Of a stretch of 64,000 nucleotides of DNA, positions 25,401 through 33,039 are shown piece by piece. Positions within the stretch are counted from its first letter, which is position 1, and every line of letters begins with the position of its first letter. Below the pieces are notes generated by a model. It was not told the DNA's origin, made no database searches, and saw only the letters and a program-made list of their open reading frames with translations. The stretch is from Bacilli bacterium (GTDB lineage: Bacteria; Bacillota_I; Bacilli_A; RFN20; CAG-826). The stretch is from NCBI GenBank assembly GCA_017651165.1, contig JAGCDH010000012.1:47053-111052 (forward strand), given 5' to 3'. The translations under genes were made by a program, and so were the position numbers.

Positions 25401-26675
25401 GATTGGGTGACCAGAAGCGACAATCATCGCAGTTGGGTTATTAGCATAACTACCTAAAATACCTGTTTCCACCATGTCGGTTGTCCAGTGACCATAAGCA
25501 CCTGTTGATGCATATGAGGATTTACCGGCGTTACCAGCGGAAATAGAAGTTAAGATGCCAGAAGCACTTAATCTATTAATGGTTTTTAAGGAAATTGAAT
25601 CAGCATCAAAGTCATCCAAGTCACTACCTAAAGACATGTTGATGCCGTCAACATTTAATCTAATGGCATCTTCCAACGCATTAAGAATGTTGGTGTCATA
25701 CATGAATAAGCCACTTTGGAAACCGAGCTTTTCGCCTAAACCTTTAGCGTCGTAATCGGTTGAAACTTTCATCAATGCTAATTGGGCTTTTGGCGCAATG
25801 CCTTTATATGTTGGGGCATTAGCAGCGGTAATGGAAGCAACGTGGCTACCATGGTAACCGAGTTTGGAGTGAACATCAAAGTCACCAACTTTCTCGGTTG
25901 AGCCTGGTTCTTTTTCTGGTGATTTACCATAGAATTTGGATGAGCCGCCGTAATCGTAATAGAAAGGAACCTTGTTATTGAAGTATCTGGAACCTTCATA
26001 TCCTTCGTTTCTGCCTGGAGCTCTGTTTTTAGCGTTTAAAGTTTTGATACCTTTTAAATCATCAAAAGTGTATTTAACTTTCACATCATCATCTAATGGG
26101 CTAAATACTTCGTGGCACCACGCTGGTGTATCTTCTGCACCATCTGCGCCCTTAATTGCACCTTGTAAGTGGAATTCGTTATCGAGAATAGCAACGATTG
26201 TGCCTTCACCATCGTTTGTATCTTCTGGCTTGTGCATTGTCTCACCAGAAATGTTGTTGGGATCGCCGAATTCGCCTTCACTACTTTCTTCGTCGTTATT
26301 AAGAGGAATTGCTTCATCTTCGTTAAAGACTTGTGTTACATGGGCTCTATCGACTGTGACACTCTTGACGCCAGGAACTTTTCTAATGTTAGCAATCTCA
26401 TCGCTATTTACTTCCATGACGAACGCATTGTTAAGTACGTTGTAACGATGAACTAATCTGACGTTTTTTGTGACAAATTGTCTGATATTACCATAAACGA
26501 CATCTTGTGATTGTCTCACGGCTTCTTCACTACCGAGAGATTTCAATCCGCGATTCACTTCTACAATGACGCGTGCATCTCTCTCTGGGGCTTTCCCTTG
26601 ATGAGACGCAACTACACTACCCGCCGCAACAACCATTGCGCAAGTAGCACCTAGAATGAATCCAAGTTTTTTCAT
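22458..26675 (-). CDS. Cell-surface subtilisin-like (S8) serine protease, lactocepin/C5a-peptidase type
   Basis: 1405-aa secreted protease that would break down external proteins. Signal peptide (1-~24), an I9-type propeptide (~35-115: FVMEVNSDEIANIRKVPGV...), then the S8 domain with the triad Asp165 (VAILDNEF), His275 (YHGSHVAS) and Ser643 (SGTSMAAP), oxyanion Asn382 (ISAGN), and a PA domain inserted at ~430-590 (VVVNRGSTSFADKYSTAVSKGAIGLVIINND). Around the Asp, the usual D-T/S-G is D-N-E, and HGTH is HGSH, but all catalytic residues are present. Fn3-like domains follow, then a polar linker, one membrane helix and a KKRKEGGK tail; no LPXTG and no GGCGGS motif. First gene of the peptide-uptake locus, three bases before oppA, analogous in logic to lactococcal PrtP plus Opp. 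Confidence 0.93.
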   Translation of the reverse strand: MKKLGFILGATCAMVVAAGSVVASHQGKAPERDARVIVEVNRGLKSLGSEEAVRQSQDVVYGNIRQFVTKNVRLVHRYNVLNNAFVMEVNSDEIANIRKVPGVKSVTVDRAHVTQVFNEDEAIPLNNDEESSEGEFGDPNNISGETMHKPEDTNDGEGTIVAILDNEFHLQGAIKGADGAEDTPAWCHEVFSPLDDDVKVKYTFDDLKGIKTLNAKNRAPGRNEGYEGSRYFNNKVPFYYDYGGSSKFYGKSPEKEPGSTEKVGDFDVHSKLGYHGSHVASITAANAPTYKGIAPKAQLALMKVSTDYDAKGLGEKLGFQSGLFMYDTNILNALEDAIRLNVDGINMSLGSDLDDFDADSISLKTINRLSASGILTSISAGNAGKSSYASTGAYGHWTTDMVETGILGSYANNPTAMIVASGHPIRIFYENAFQINGQNVAFEDQIVNRQGMDDDYSKEFRMKDLFDEDNPSRSWVYVPGFGTSADYSNLDVYGKIVVVNRGSTSFADKYSTAVSKGAIGLVIINNDPTASDFNFRCSFGDGFKPTMPCALVLYKDKALFESEKNGSFKIINKQVSDNPNANTLSNFSSDGLAYDLDLKPDITTPGDNIRGAVPEHAMTNLTKEEKESPKYLYKCYQYLSGTSMAAPNYAGAQSVVLSKEAKGHIARLAEINAMPSSTADEKAAKATALEEENNAYNAYRSTVDMRLMSTADPCYDLNENPETNEITLTSPRIQGAGMVDLAGALSTDVYLEGSHYDYHDEGSDTTIEISRRSKVLLKNNPDIARGDVKISFTAHNEGQETREYNVKLSIMRPALEQPNDIVTKDYNFKGDIEKVDSFTGVPFYDVDIYEMTTGTGEASYRDVFHVTRDIDYYASEADYLANKKTIISKGYYYNAATEGIDWQPLPSYTAQSTKDVLIDQVTGQTVSVAPGDSTVTINSYSLSEEVKDFILANYEYGCMIEGFVTLESKDNSPDLSIPYAGFYSGTDRDASRSYDSAPVFEPFNFEKDITKVYPSDLVNDVAKSLIGKDNVNFESMIMAGYAERPQKIITEKVLTNDQSFDKMVGFYKVGTDPVTGEYLDNPSNEIYVGNPKTSNTLIIQQFMMRSVIDNYFTITKKGESNPVYRNSLQDMLFGDTLGRWSLFKSHVDANYLSSGYVAHRAYAIVPLFDEMTGESFESGEYELTFNYILSGTGNLVSKTYTLHIDGAEPVLQSITQYRDASGEERVRFYFNDSKLAYGVIGYNRVEAHYDEDRNMYYLDETRDFVKEAAEEISDGGNMRLFVSATDYARGKQGILIHANDYDDFNKGFTTVQGTEVTVKLDFYYEQGVLEFVDMLDRTVNVGGKILINGFPANVQNNNTSNTTNSNGRSASINSAAIIIPAVIVLIGAALIAISLATKKRKEGGK

Positions 26676-26717
26676 AGTCTACCTCCTTTTTGTAAAATTA
26701 CAAAAATTATAATGTAT

Positions 26718-26746
26718 ATAATATACACTTGTGACGAGCGTGTAAA
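26718..26746 (-). promoter_or_regulatory. Promoter of the protease-oppA operon
   Basis: TTTACA (-35, 26741-26746), a 17-base spacer and TATTAT (-10, 26718-26723). A strong ribosome site (AAAAAGGAGGT) precedes the protease ATG. Confidence 0.65.
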
Positions 26747-26802
26747 GATAAAAACACTTTACTCAAAATCGAAGACAGGTTAATTAATTTTTAATTAATA
26801 AT

Positions 26803-26827
26803 AAAAAGAGACTTTTAACGGTCTCTT
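26803..26827 (-). terminator. Intrinsic terminator of the 26858 gene
   Basis: AAGAGAC/GTCTCTT stem (26821-26827 with 26806-26812) followed on the minus strand by TTTTATTATT. Confidence 0.75.
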
Positions 26828-26857
26828 ACTTATTTATCAATTTGTATCGCAAACAAA

Positions 26858-27277
26858 TCACATCATTGATTCGTAGATGATGTATAGAACACCTGCGGAT
26901 ATCGCACATAATATACCAGCGAAAATGACAGAGACAAAAACGTATGCTGAATTGCTTCTTTTAGTGGCTTTATCCGCACGATAATCGGCGAAATGTCCAT
27001 CTCTTCTTGCGTCTTTAGCAAACATCATGCTGCCCATTTGTTTGAAACCAAATGAGAAGATGTCAAAAGTGCCCATATGAGAGAGCCACATCAATAAGCC
27101 GAGAACGAGAATGACGATGCTACCGATTGTAGCACCATCGACTGCGGCAATGATATTTTTGACTGGTCTAGTAAAGAAAATTGCACAGAAAATACCAGCG
27201 AAAATTGCCAACGAAACAAGGAATGTTACGAGGTTGGCGATCCAGTATTTTCTGACTTGTTGAAATGCTCTTTTCAT
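26858..27277 (-). CDS. Small three-helix membrane protein, unknown function
   Basis: 139 aa from the ATG at 27277 (AGGACAGGTG just upstream; a GTG six bases earlier is possible). Three predicted membrane helices at about 15-38, 48-66 and 112-135, with a charged loop between the second and third (KDARRDGHFADYRADKATKR). It resembles small integral membrane proteins of the DUF3899 type in size and layout, but I cannot confirm the family. Flanked by terminators on both sides, so it is probably transcribed alone. Confidence 0.7.
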   Translation of the reverse strand: MKRAFQQVRKYWIANLVTFLVSLAIFAGIFCAIFFTRPVKNIIAAVDGATIGSIVILVLGLLMWLSHMGTFDIFSFGFKQMGSMMFAKDARRDGHFADYRADKATKRSNSAYVFVSVIFAGILCAISAGVLYIIYESMM

Positions 27278-27301
27278 ATACACCTGTCCTGTATTTTAAC
27301 A

Positions 27302-27332
27302 AAATTGCCGCCATAAAACAAAGCGGCAATTT
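27302..27332 (-). terminator. Intrinsic terminator of the zinc-ribbon protein gene
   Basis: Perfect 10-bp stem AAATTGCCGC/GCGGCAATTT (27323-27332 with 27302-27311) with TTTTG following on the minus strand. Confidence 0.75.
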
Positions 27333-27362
27333 ATGAGTTTATAACTTGTTAAACGTTAATTG

Positions 27363-28712
27363 TTATTGCTGATAATTTTGATATGGTGGCATCGGCATTG
27401 GACGTCTGAATGACACCACTTCTTTGTTCGCAGCGATATTGGCTAACACCATATAGGCAATAGCCAAGAAGAGGACGAAGAAACCACAGATGCTTGGCAT
27501 ACCGGCAACGAATTCTGAAGTACCGTTGGAAACATAATAGAAGGCAACGGATAAAATACTGAGAATTGATGAAACGCCAGTAAAGATAATGGTTGAAAGT
27601 CTATAGGCTTTTCTTCTTGTTGGAGCGAATAATTCACCGAATGACATACCACAATAGATGACAGACATCATATAGATGATGCCATGAATCAACATAAATG
27701 ATCCTAATGAGGAATATTCGCTAGAACTTGATAACAAATAGTTACTGTAGGAATAGAAGAACATTGGATTTGCGGATGAACCTGTTCCAGAAACGGTAGC
27801 AACAGTTGCACCGTTAATGAAGAGGAACAAAACGATTCCGACGACCGCAGCAGCCGCTCTTAAGATTGGAGCAGCAAGTGACTTTTTGATAATTCTGTTG
27901 TTTAAGAATGATCCCGCGACACCAATCATGAGGTAGAGAAGGAACGCCACAAAGAATAAGACGAACGCTGGCGAAGAGAATGTGAAACCTGGAATTGAGA
28001 ATCCAGCAATATCACTAGTTTGTGCATAAGCGCCGAACGATAATACAAAGAAAACCGCATAGAAGCCAATCGCATATCCGAGGGTGCCATATTTTGGCAT
28101 ATCTTTACGAATTAATCCTTGAATACCACTGATGAGGGCAATCGTTCCAAAGGAAAGGAAGCCTACTAACGGTAAGAAGCACAATAAGATTTCAAGTGTA
28201 CGATACATGACTGCGAAATTAGTCACGCCAGAGAAATTGAACAAATCAAAGAAAATACGGAAGTAGTTATAACCACTACCATTTACCACTGGAATGACCA
28301 AGGTAACGAGCAACAATACATAAATTAAGAAAATGCCAATACAAGAAACCAAACTTCTCACTAATGGAAGTGGTCCAGTAGGTTTGGCGGCATTTTGGTT
28401 ATAGCCTTGTGGCATTGGTTGTTGTTGATAATATGGCTGCTGTTGGAAAACAGGTCTTGGTTGTTGTTGAACTGGAGCTGGCTGAGGGGCTGGAGCTGGT
28501 GCAGGAGCTGGCTGAGGAGCTGGAGCTTGTCCACCTTGTCTTAAATTAAAACCACAGATTGGGCAGAAAGCCGCTGATGGATCGACTGGTTGACCACACT
28601 TTGGGCAAGTTGGAGCTTTTGGTTGTTGTTGCTCTTCAACTTTTGCGCCACAGCTAGGACAGAATTTAGCGCCTTCCATTAAATCAGCGCCACATTGATT
28701 ACATTTTGGCAT
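27363..28712 (-). CDS. Double zinc-ribbon protein with Pro/Gln linker and multi-helix membrane domain
   Basis: 449 aa, unknown function. Two N-terminal zinc ribbons, each with two CxxC pairs: CNQCGADL...CPSCG (residues ~4-21) and CPKCGQPV...CPICG (~36-53). A Pro/Ala/Gln-rich linker (about 63-110) leads to about eight predicted membrane helices that fill the rest. The layout (cytoplasmic zinc ribbon tethered to a polytopic membrane domain) is common in Firmicutes but uncharacterised. Ribosome site AAGAGGTA lies before the ATG. It follows the tRNA-Ala unit, whose terminator separates them. Confidence 0.75.
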   Translation of the reverse strand: MPKCNQCGADLMEGAKFCPSCGAKVEEQQQPKAPTCPKCGQPVDPSAAFCPICGFNLRQGGQAPAPQPAPAPAPAPQPAPVQQQPRPVFQQQPYYQQQPMPQGYNQNAAKPTGPLPLVRSLVSCIGIFLIYVLLLVTLVIPVVNGSGYNYFRIFFDLFNFSGVTNFAVMYRTLEILLCFLPLVGFLSFGTIALISGIQGLIRKDMPKYGTLGYAIGFYAVFFVLSFGAYAQTSDIAGFSIPGFTFSSPAFVLFFVAFLLYLMIGVAGSFLNNRIIKKSLAAPILRAAAAVVGIVLFLFINGATVATVSGTGSSANPMFFYSYSNYLLSSSSEYSSLGSFMLIHGIIYMMSVIYCGMSFGELFAPTRRKAYRLSTIIFTGVSSILSILSVAFYYVSNGTSEFVAGMPSICGFFVLFLAIAYMVLANIAANKEVVSFRRPMPMPPYQNYQQ

Positions 28713-28801
28713 AACTATACCTCTTAAACATTCATCGCGTTTTTCTTATTTTAAAATGATTCATCTTAAAAATAAAGATTGTAACAAGTGTCGTTATAAA
28801 C

Positions 28802-28830
28802 AAAAATCCCCTTCTATTTAATAGAAAGGG
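28802..28830 (-). terminator. Terminator downstream of tRNA-Ala
   Basis: CCCTTTCTATT/AATAGAAGGGG hairpin with ATTTTTG after it on the minus strand, five bases beyond the CCA end of the tRNA. Confidence 0.8.
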
Positions 28831-28834
28831 ACTT

Positions 28835-28910
28835 TGGTGGATCCAACGAGGATCGAACTCGCTACCTCATCGTTGCGAACGATGCGCTCTCCCAGATGAG
28901 CTATGGACCC
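28835..28910 (-). tRNA. tRNA-Ala (anticodon CGC)
   Basis: 76 nt including an encoded CCA. Acceptor stem GGGTCCA/TGGATCC contains the G3-U70 pair that marks alanine tRNAs. D arm GCTC...GAGC, anticodon stem CATCG/CGATG with loop TTCGCAA, so the anticodon is CGC (28875-28877) reading GCG. T arm GCGAG-TTCGATC-CTCGT is regular. Discriminator base is A. Confidence 0.95.
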
Positions 28911-28930
28911 ATATCTAGTTAGCGGTAAAT

Positions 28931-28959
28931 ATAATAATTTTATTTTTAACAAAAATCAA
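28931..28959 (-). promoter_or_regulatory. Promoter of tRNA-Ala
   Basis: TTGATT (-35, 28954-28959), a 17-base spacer and TATTAT (-10, 28931-28936), 21 bases before the mature tRNA 5' end. The -35 box abuts the stop codon of the upstream gene. Confidence 0.6.
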
Positions 28960-30066
28960 TTAAACGTTATAGGCAGAGATATCAATCAGCATTTCTTCTT
29001 TAGTGTTTCCGGCGTGATGACCTTTGAAGAAATCCATCTTTTTCATTTCCTTAGAAGCATATAAGCAATACTCATCTTTACTCGTGGCAACATAATCACC
29101 AATAAACGCGATAGATTTGAAATTAACAACACCATCACCAAAGATTCTTTCTTGAAGAACTTCTTCTTTGCTCAACAAATCAAAGTGTTCACCATAATAC
29201 TTGTTAAATAGTTTTTTGAATTCTTCGATTTTATTTTCTTCGACAAAGAATGTTGGTGTTCTTTTTTCAAAAGAAAGTGGTAATCTAAGCAAACTATATA
29301 AATCATCGTGCTCACATATATCTAAATATTTAACATTGATATGTCCATGATCCGCGAAAGTAAAGAAGATTGTGTCTTTATTCCTGTCACAAATCGATTC
29401 CACTATTTTGTTTATTTTGTTAATCATCTTATGGATGCGTTTACTATCGATGCCAAGTTCATGCATTTCTCTATCTGGTGAATCAAAATAGAAATAGGCA
29501 ACGCATTGATCAACGCCTTTTAAGGTCTTATTAATTCTCTTTTTCAAGCCTCTTAAAGACTTAGGACCCTTTTGGTCAATTGGAAATCTTTTAATATCAA
29601 ATGCATACACGTCCCTATTATTTTCGTTGATTAGTTCAAGAATGGGCTTAATTGGTAATTCGTCATTAGCGATACCTTTTGGTTCGATTTCTTCTTCGCT
29701 ATTATAGTCAACGTTTTTAAACAAGATAATGTTTCTTTGATACCTTTCAAAATATTGCGCCCAAGACATCCAACCTGTTTCAATTGGATATTTGCCTGTT
29801 AAGAACGCTGTTGTGGCAGCGGTTGTGGTTGGTGGGAAAGTAGAATTAATCGTACACAAATAGTTCTTTCTAATGAAAGAATCTTCCTCTAAATGTTTTC
29901 TGACAATATTTTGGCCCATTCCATCAAATAGAATGAGGGCGACTTTTTTATGTCCTTTTAAAGCGTTATCGACAGCCTCTTCTGTTTGATGAAAAGGAGT
30001 CACACCAAAATGCTTTAAGATACTATTTGAGAATGTCACTAAGTTGTGGTCGTTATAGTTTTTCAT
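28960..30066 (-). CDS. Alkaline phosphatase-superfamily phosphodiesterase/pyrophosphatase-like protein
   Basis: 368 aa, predicted metal-dependent phosphoesterase of the type I phosphodiesterase/nucleotide pyrophosphatase group. It has the first metal-binding Asp in ALILFDGMGQN (~45), the nucleophile loop STFPPTTTAATTAFLTGKYP (~80-100), and FTFADHGHIN (about 252-261) for the second metal site. No signal peptide, so cytoplasmic; substrate unknown. AGGAAA ribosome site before the ATG. It is divergent from the polymerase gene. Confidence 0.8.
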   Translation of the reverse strand: MKNYNDHNLVTFSNSILKHFGVTPFHQTEEAVDNALKGHKKVALILFDGMGQNIVRKHLEEDSFIRKNYLCTINSTFPPTTTAATTAFLTGKYPIETGWMSWAQYFERYQRNIILFKNVDYNSEEEIEPKGIANDELPIKPILELINENNRDVYAFDIKRFPIDQKGPKSLRGLKKRINKTLKGVDQCVAYFYFDSPDREMHELGIDSKRIHKMINKINKIVESICDRNKDTIFFTFADHGHINVKYLDICEHDDLYSLLRLPLSFEKRTPTFFVEENKIEEFKKLFNKYYGEHFDLLSKEEVLQERIFGDGVVNFKSIAFIGDYVATSKDEYCLYASKEMKKMDFFKGHHAGNTKEEMLIDISAYNV

Positions 30067-30164
30067 TGTTATTTCCTAAATCGCCACCCTTTTAATGAGT
30101 GGAGATTAATATAACAAATAATTTTCAATATTGCATAGAAAAAAATACAAAATGCATGTCAAGA

Positions 30165-30194
30165 CTGAAAAGATATATTTTTCTTGTGTATAAT
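30165..30194 (+). promoter_or_regulatory. Promoter giving a near-leaderless transcript for the Y-family polymerase
   Basis: Consensus -10 TATAAT at 30189-30194 with a weak -35 CTGAAA at 30165-30170 (18-base spacer). The ATG at 30208 starts 14 bases after the -10 box, leaving a leader of only about 6-8 nt without a ribosome site. Confidence 0.5.
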
Positions 30195-30207
30195 ACACTC
30201 ACCCCTT

Positions 30208-31452
30208 ATGGAAAAAAGAACAATTGCAGTCATTGACTTAAAAGCTTTTTACTCATATGTTGAGTGCCTTGATCGAGGATTAGATCCTTGGAAAGCACCA
30301 CTCGTGGTGGCGGATAAAGATAGAGGCACTAATACGATTGTTTTAAGTGTGTCCCCATATCTTAAAAAACAAGGTATCCCATCAAGATGTCGCATTAAAG
30401 AATTACCAAAGAAATTTAAATACATTTATGCTGTCCCAAGAATGGAAAGATACTTAGAAAAAAGCGCGAATGTCATCAGTGTTCTTTATCACTTTGTCGC
30501 TGAGGAAGACGTCCATGTCTATTCCATTGATGAAGCATTTATAGATTTAACAACTTATCTTAATTATTACAAAAAGACACCATTACAGATGGTCACCACT
30601 ATTATTAATCAAATAAAAGAGGAAACGGGCCTACAGGCGACCGCGGGTGTAGGTGATAATTTCTTTTTAGCCAAAGTAGCGTTAGATATTTACGCTAAAA
30701 CAGCCAGAAATGGTATTGCGAGATTATCTAGCGATGAGATCAAAGAGAAACTATGGCCCATCACACCATTACACAAAGTATGGAGTATTGGCGAAAGAAC
30801 AGAAGCCAAACTCAATAAAATGAATATCTTCACTGTCAAAGATATCGCTAATTCCAATATCGATTACTTAAAAAGTAAGTTTGGCATTATGGGCGAACAA
30901 TTATGGAGACACGCTAATGGAATTGATGATGCTGATATCCACGAACACTATGAACCGAAAGAAAGAAGCTTTTCATTAGGGCAAGTTTTGTTTAGAGATT
31001 ATCAAAAAGATGAAGCTATCACCATCATTAGAGAAATGGTCGATACATTGGCGGGCAGAATGAGAAATGATAATAAGATGTGTAATACAGTTTCTTTATA
31101 TATTGGTTATTCAAAGAATCAAGGTGGTTTCTCAAGAAGAGCAACTCTGTTATCCACGACTGACGATAGCAAAGTATTATTGGACGCTATTCTAGAAATA
31201 TATCGTAAACATGTAAAAGATTTACCAATCAGAAATATTGGTATCTATTTTGGCAATCTTGTGAAAGCATCACACCAGCAATTGAATCTATTTGAAGATG
31301 AGAACAAACAAATCAAGCGTCATAATCTGCAAAAAGCGGTTGATGAATTGCATAGCAAGTTTGGTAATAACTCTGTTCTAAGAGCGTCATCTCTTTTAGA
31401 GGAAAGCACTATTAAAGAAAGAAATGAATTTATAGGAGGACATCGTAAATGA
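30208..31452 (+). CDS. Y-family (UmuC/DinB-like) translesion DNA polymerase
   Basis: Error-prone DNA polymerase that copies past lesions, 414 aa from the ATG at 30208; a TTG at 30184 lies inside the promoter, so I reject it. Palm motifs: VIDLKAFYSYVEC (metal-binding Asp ~9 and steric-gate region) and YSIDEAFIDL (catalytic Asp-Glu). Finger/thumb region TAGVGDNFFLAKVALDIYAK, helix-hairpin-helix VWSIGERTEAKLNKMNI, and a C-terminal little-finger domain. QLNLFED near the end (~360) resembles a beta-clamp binding motif (QxxLF). It overlaps the YolD-like gene by four bases (ATGA). This gene pair is the same as the uvrX/yolD-type arrangement in Bacilli. I see no clear LexA box. Confidence 0.9.
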   Translation: MEKRTIAVIDLKAFYSYVECLDRGLDPWKAPLVVADKDRGTNTIVLSVSPYLKKQGIPSRCRIKELPKKFKYIYAVPRMERYLEKSANVISVLYHFVAEEDVHVYSIDEAFIDLTTYLNYYKKTPLQMVTTIINQIKEETGLQATAGVGDNFFLAKVALDIYAKTARNGIARLSSDEIKEKLWPITPLHKVWSIGERTEAKLNKMNIFTVKDIANSNIDYLKSKFGIMGEQLWRHANGIDDADIHEHYEPKERSFSLGQVLFRDYQKDEAITIIREMVDTLAGRMRNDNKMCNTVSLYIGYSKNQGGFSRRATLLSTTDDSKVLLDAILEIYRKHVKDLPIRNIGIYFGNLVKASHQQLNLFEDENKQIKRHNLQKAVDELHSKFGNNSVLRASSLLEESTIKERNEFIGGHRK

Positions 31453-31763
31453 GCGAACGCGGCATGAAAAAATGGGCTCCTTATAAATCATTAATTGAGC
31501 AAGAAAAATATCTTAAAAAAGCTAGTGATAACAATGAAAAACAAGTAAGGCCTCAAATCTCGAGTGATGAGGCTGAAATCATTAATGAAATACTTGTTAA
31601 TTACCACGGTGAAGAACTATTAATTTCCTATTGGAGAAATGAGAAAATCAATACCATGTCGGCTATTTTGGTCAAAATCGACGCTTTAAACAAAAAGATT
31701 GTCCTCCCAAACAGAAGAACAATCTATTTCCGTGAATTAATCGGTTTAGAAAGGGTTAGATAG
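31449..31763 (+). CDS. YolD-like protein
   Basis: 104 aa. The N-terminus RGMKKWAPYKSLIEQ is the hallmark of the YolD-like family, found next to Y-family polymerases in Bacilli; the family's role is not settled. It starts at ATGA overlapping the polymerase stop, with AGGAGG upstream, so it is translated with the polymerase. Its last eight bases overlap the end of the convergent aminopeptidase gene. Confidence 0.85.
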   Translation: MSERGMKKWAPYKSLIEQEKYLKKASDNNEKQVRPQISSDEAEIINEILVNYHGEELLISYWRNEKINTMSAILVKIDALNKKIVLPNRRTIYFRELIGLERVR

Positions 31764-32982
31764 CCCAAGTACCATCTTTAAAGATTTGTACTTTCTTACC
31801 ATCCTTATCAATACCGATGATAGAAAGATCTCTTGTACCCACCATGAAGTCAACGTGAATCATTGATTCATTAATACCGACTTCTTTTCTTTGTTCTGGG
31901 CTCATATCAAGAGCGCCCGGATATAAATCTGGGAAACCTGCGCCTAAAGCCACGTGGCAACAAGCGTTTTCATCAAATAATGTTTCATAGAATAATAAAC
32001 CAGTTTGATTAATTGGGGATTCAAATGGCACTAAAGCAACTTCGCCTAACATCGAAGCGCCTTCATCCATCTTGACCATCTTTTCTAATAAGGATTGGTT
32101 CTTTCTAGCTTTGACTGCGCAGACTTTACCATCTTTAAAGGAAATGGAGAAGTCTTCAATAAGTTCACCATTATAAGATAATGGTTTAGAAGCTACTAAT
32201 GTGCCTTCAGCCTTACCTCTCATTGGAGTAGTAAACACTTCTTCACTTGGGATATTTGGATTGAAAGGGCCTTTATTTGGTGCTTCTTCCACACCACCAC
32301 CCCAATGCATTTTGTCCACTAATTCCACTTGGAAATCAGTACCATTGCTGGCTTTATAAACGAGTTTCTTTAATCCAAGACTTTCTAATTTCTTTCTTTG
32401 ATTAATTAAGAAACTATTGTGGTCATCCCAGTTTTTAACTGGATCGTTGCCATCCACTCTCGATGTTTTAAGAATCGCACCCCATAAAGCTTCCATTGCT
32501 TCTTCTTCGTTGAGTTTTGGAAATACCTTCTTAGCCCAGGCTGGTCCTGGAACAGCGGCGATACACCATTTATATTTGCCATCCATTGCTTCGCGATATG
32601 GTTTGACCTTTGGATAGCTCTTTGCGATTGATTTGGTAACCTTGTTTTGATTAACGCCTTTCATCGCATCTGGATCATCGGAAATGATATGGATGACTGT
32701 CGGGAGTTTCTTCACCCAATATTTGTATTTAGCAAGAACAATAGGACTAATTTTTGATAAGTTACCTAAAGTTTGATATTTATATCCTAATTTTTGGACC
32801 GGGTCATGATGCCAGAAAACAGTTACTGTTTTAGCGCCGGCTTTATAGCATTCTTCCACGACCATTGTGACGAAATCTGGTTGTTCTAAACCCGCATTAA
32901 TCCATACCTCATCACCTTTTAAAACGTGACCGCCTTGTTTAGCAATTAATCTTGCATAATCTCTTAATAATTTCTCTTCCAT
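31756..32982 (-). CDS. M29 family aminopeptidase (AmpS/PepS type)
   Basis: Cytoplasmic metallo-aminopeptidase, 408 aa, the usual size. Family signatures: GDEVWINAG near the N-terminus, KMHWGGGVEEAPNKGPFNPN (~228-247), NIPSEEVFTTP.RGKAEG (metal-binding Glu), GEVALVPFESPINQ, and HVALGAGFPD plus MIHVDFMVGT near the end with the catalytic His/Asp residues. It may trim the peptides imported by the Opp system; this is a pathway inference. AAAGGAAA lies 14 bases before the ATG, a longer spacing than usual. It converges on the YolD-like gene with no terminator between. Confidence 0.9.
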   Translation of the reverse strand: MEEKLLRDYARLIAKQGGHVLKGDEVWINAGLEQPDFVTMVVEECYKAGAKTVTVFWHHDPVQKLGYKYQTLGNLSKISPIVLAKYKYWVKKLPTVIHIISDDPDAMKGVNQNKVTKSIAKSYPKVKPYREAMDGKYKWCIAAVPGPAWAKKVFPKLNEEEAMEALWGAILKTSRVDGNDPVKNWDDHNSFLINQRKKLESLGLKKLVYKASNGTDFQVELVDKMHWGGGVEEAPNKGPFNPNIPSEEVFTTPMRGKAEGTLVASKPLSYNGELIEDFSISFKDGKVCAVKARKNQSLLEKMVKMDEGASMLGEVALVPFESPINQTGLLFYETLFDENACCHVALGAGFPDLYPGALDMSPEQRKEVGINESMIHVDFMVGTRDLSIIGIDKDGKKVQIFKDGTWAI

Positions 32983-33039
32983 ATTGATTTATAATTTCCT
33001 TTCAAAGAAACTATAATAGTAATTACGGAGGAAATCCAT

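Noticed and set aside
25972..26445. 157-aa plus-strand frame inside the S8 protease
   Set aside because: Opposite-strand shadow of the propeptide and first catalytic region.
30184..30207. TTG start for the Y-family polymerase
   Set aside because: It lies inside the -10 box; the extra residues (LCIIHSPL) are not part of the family N-terminus.
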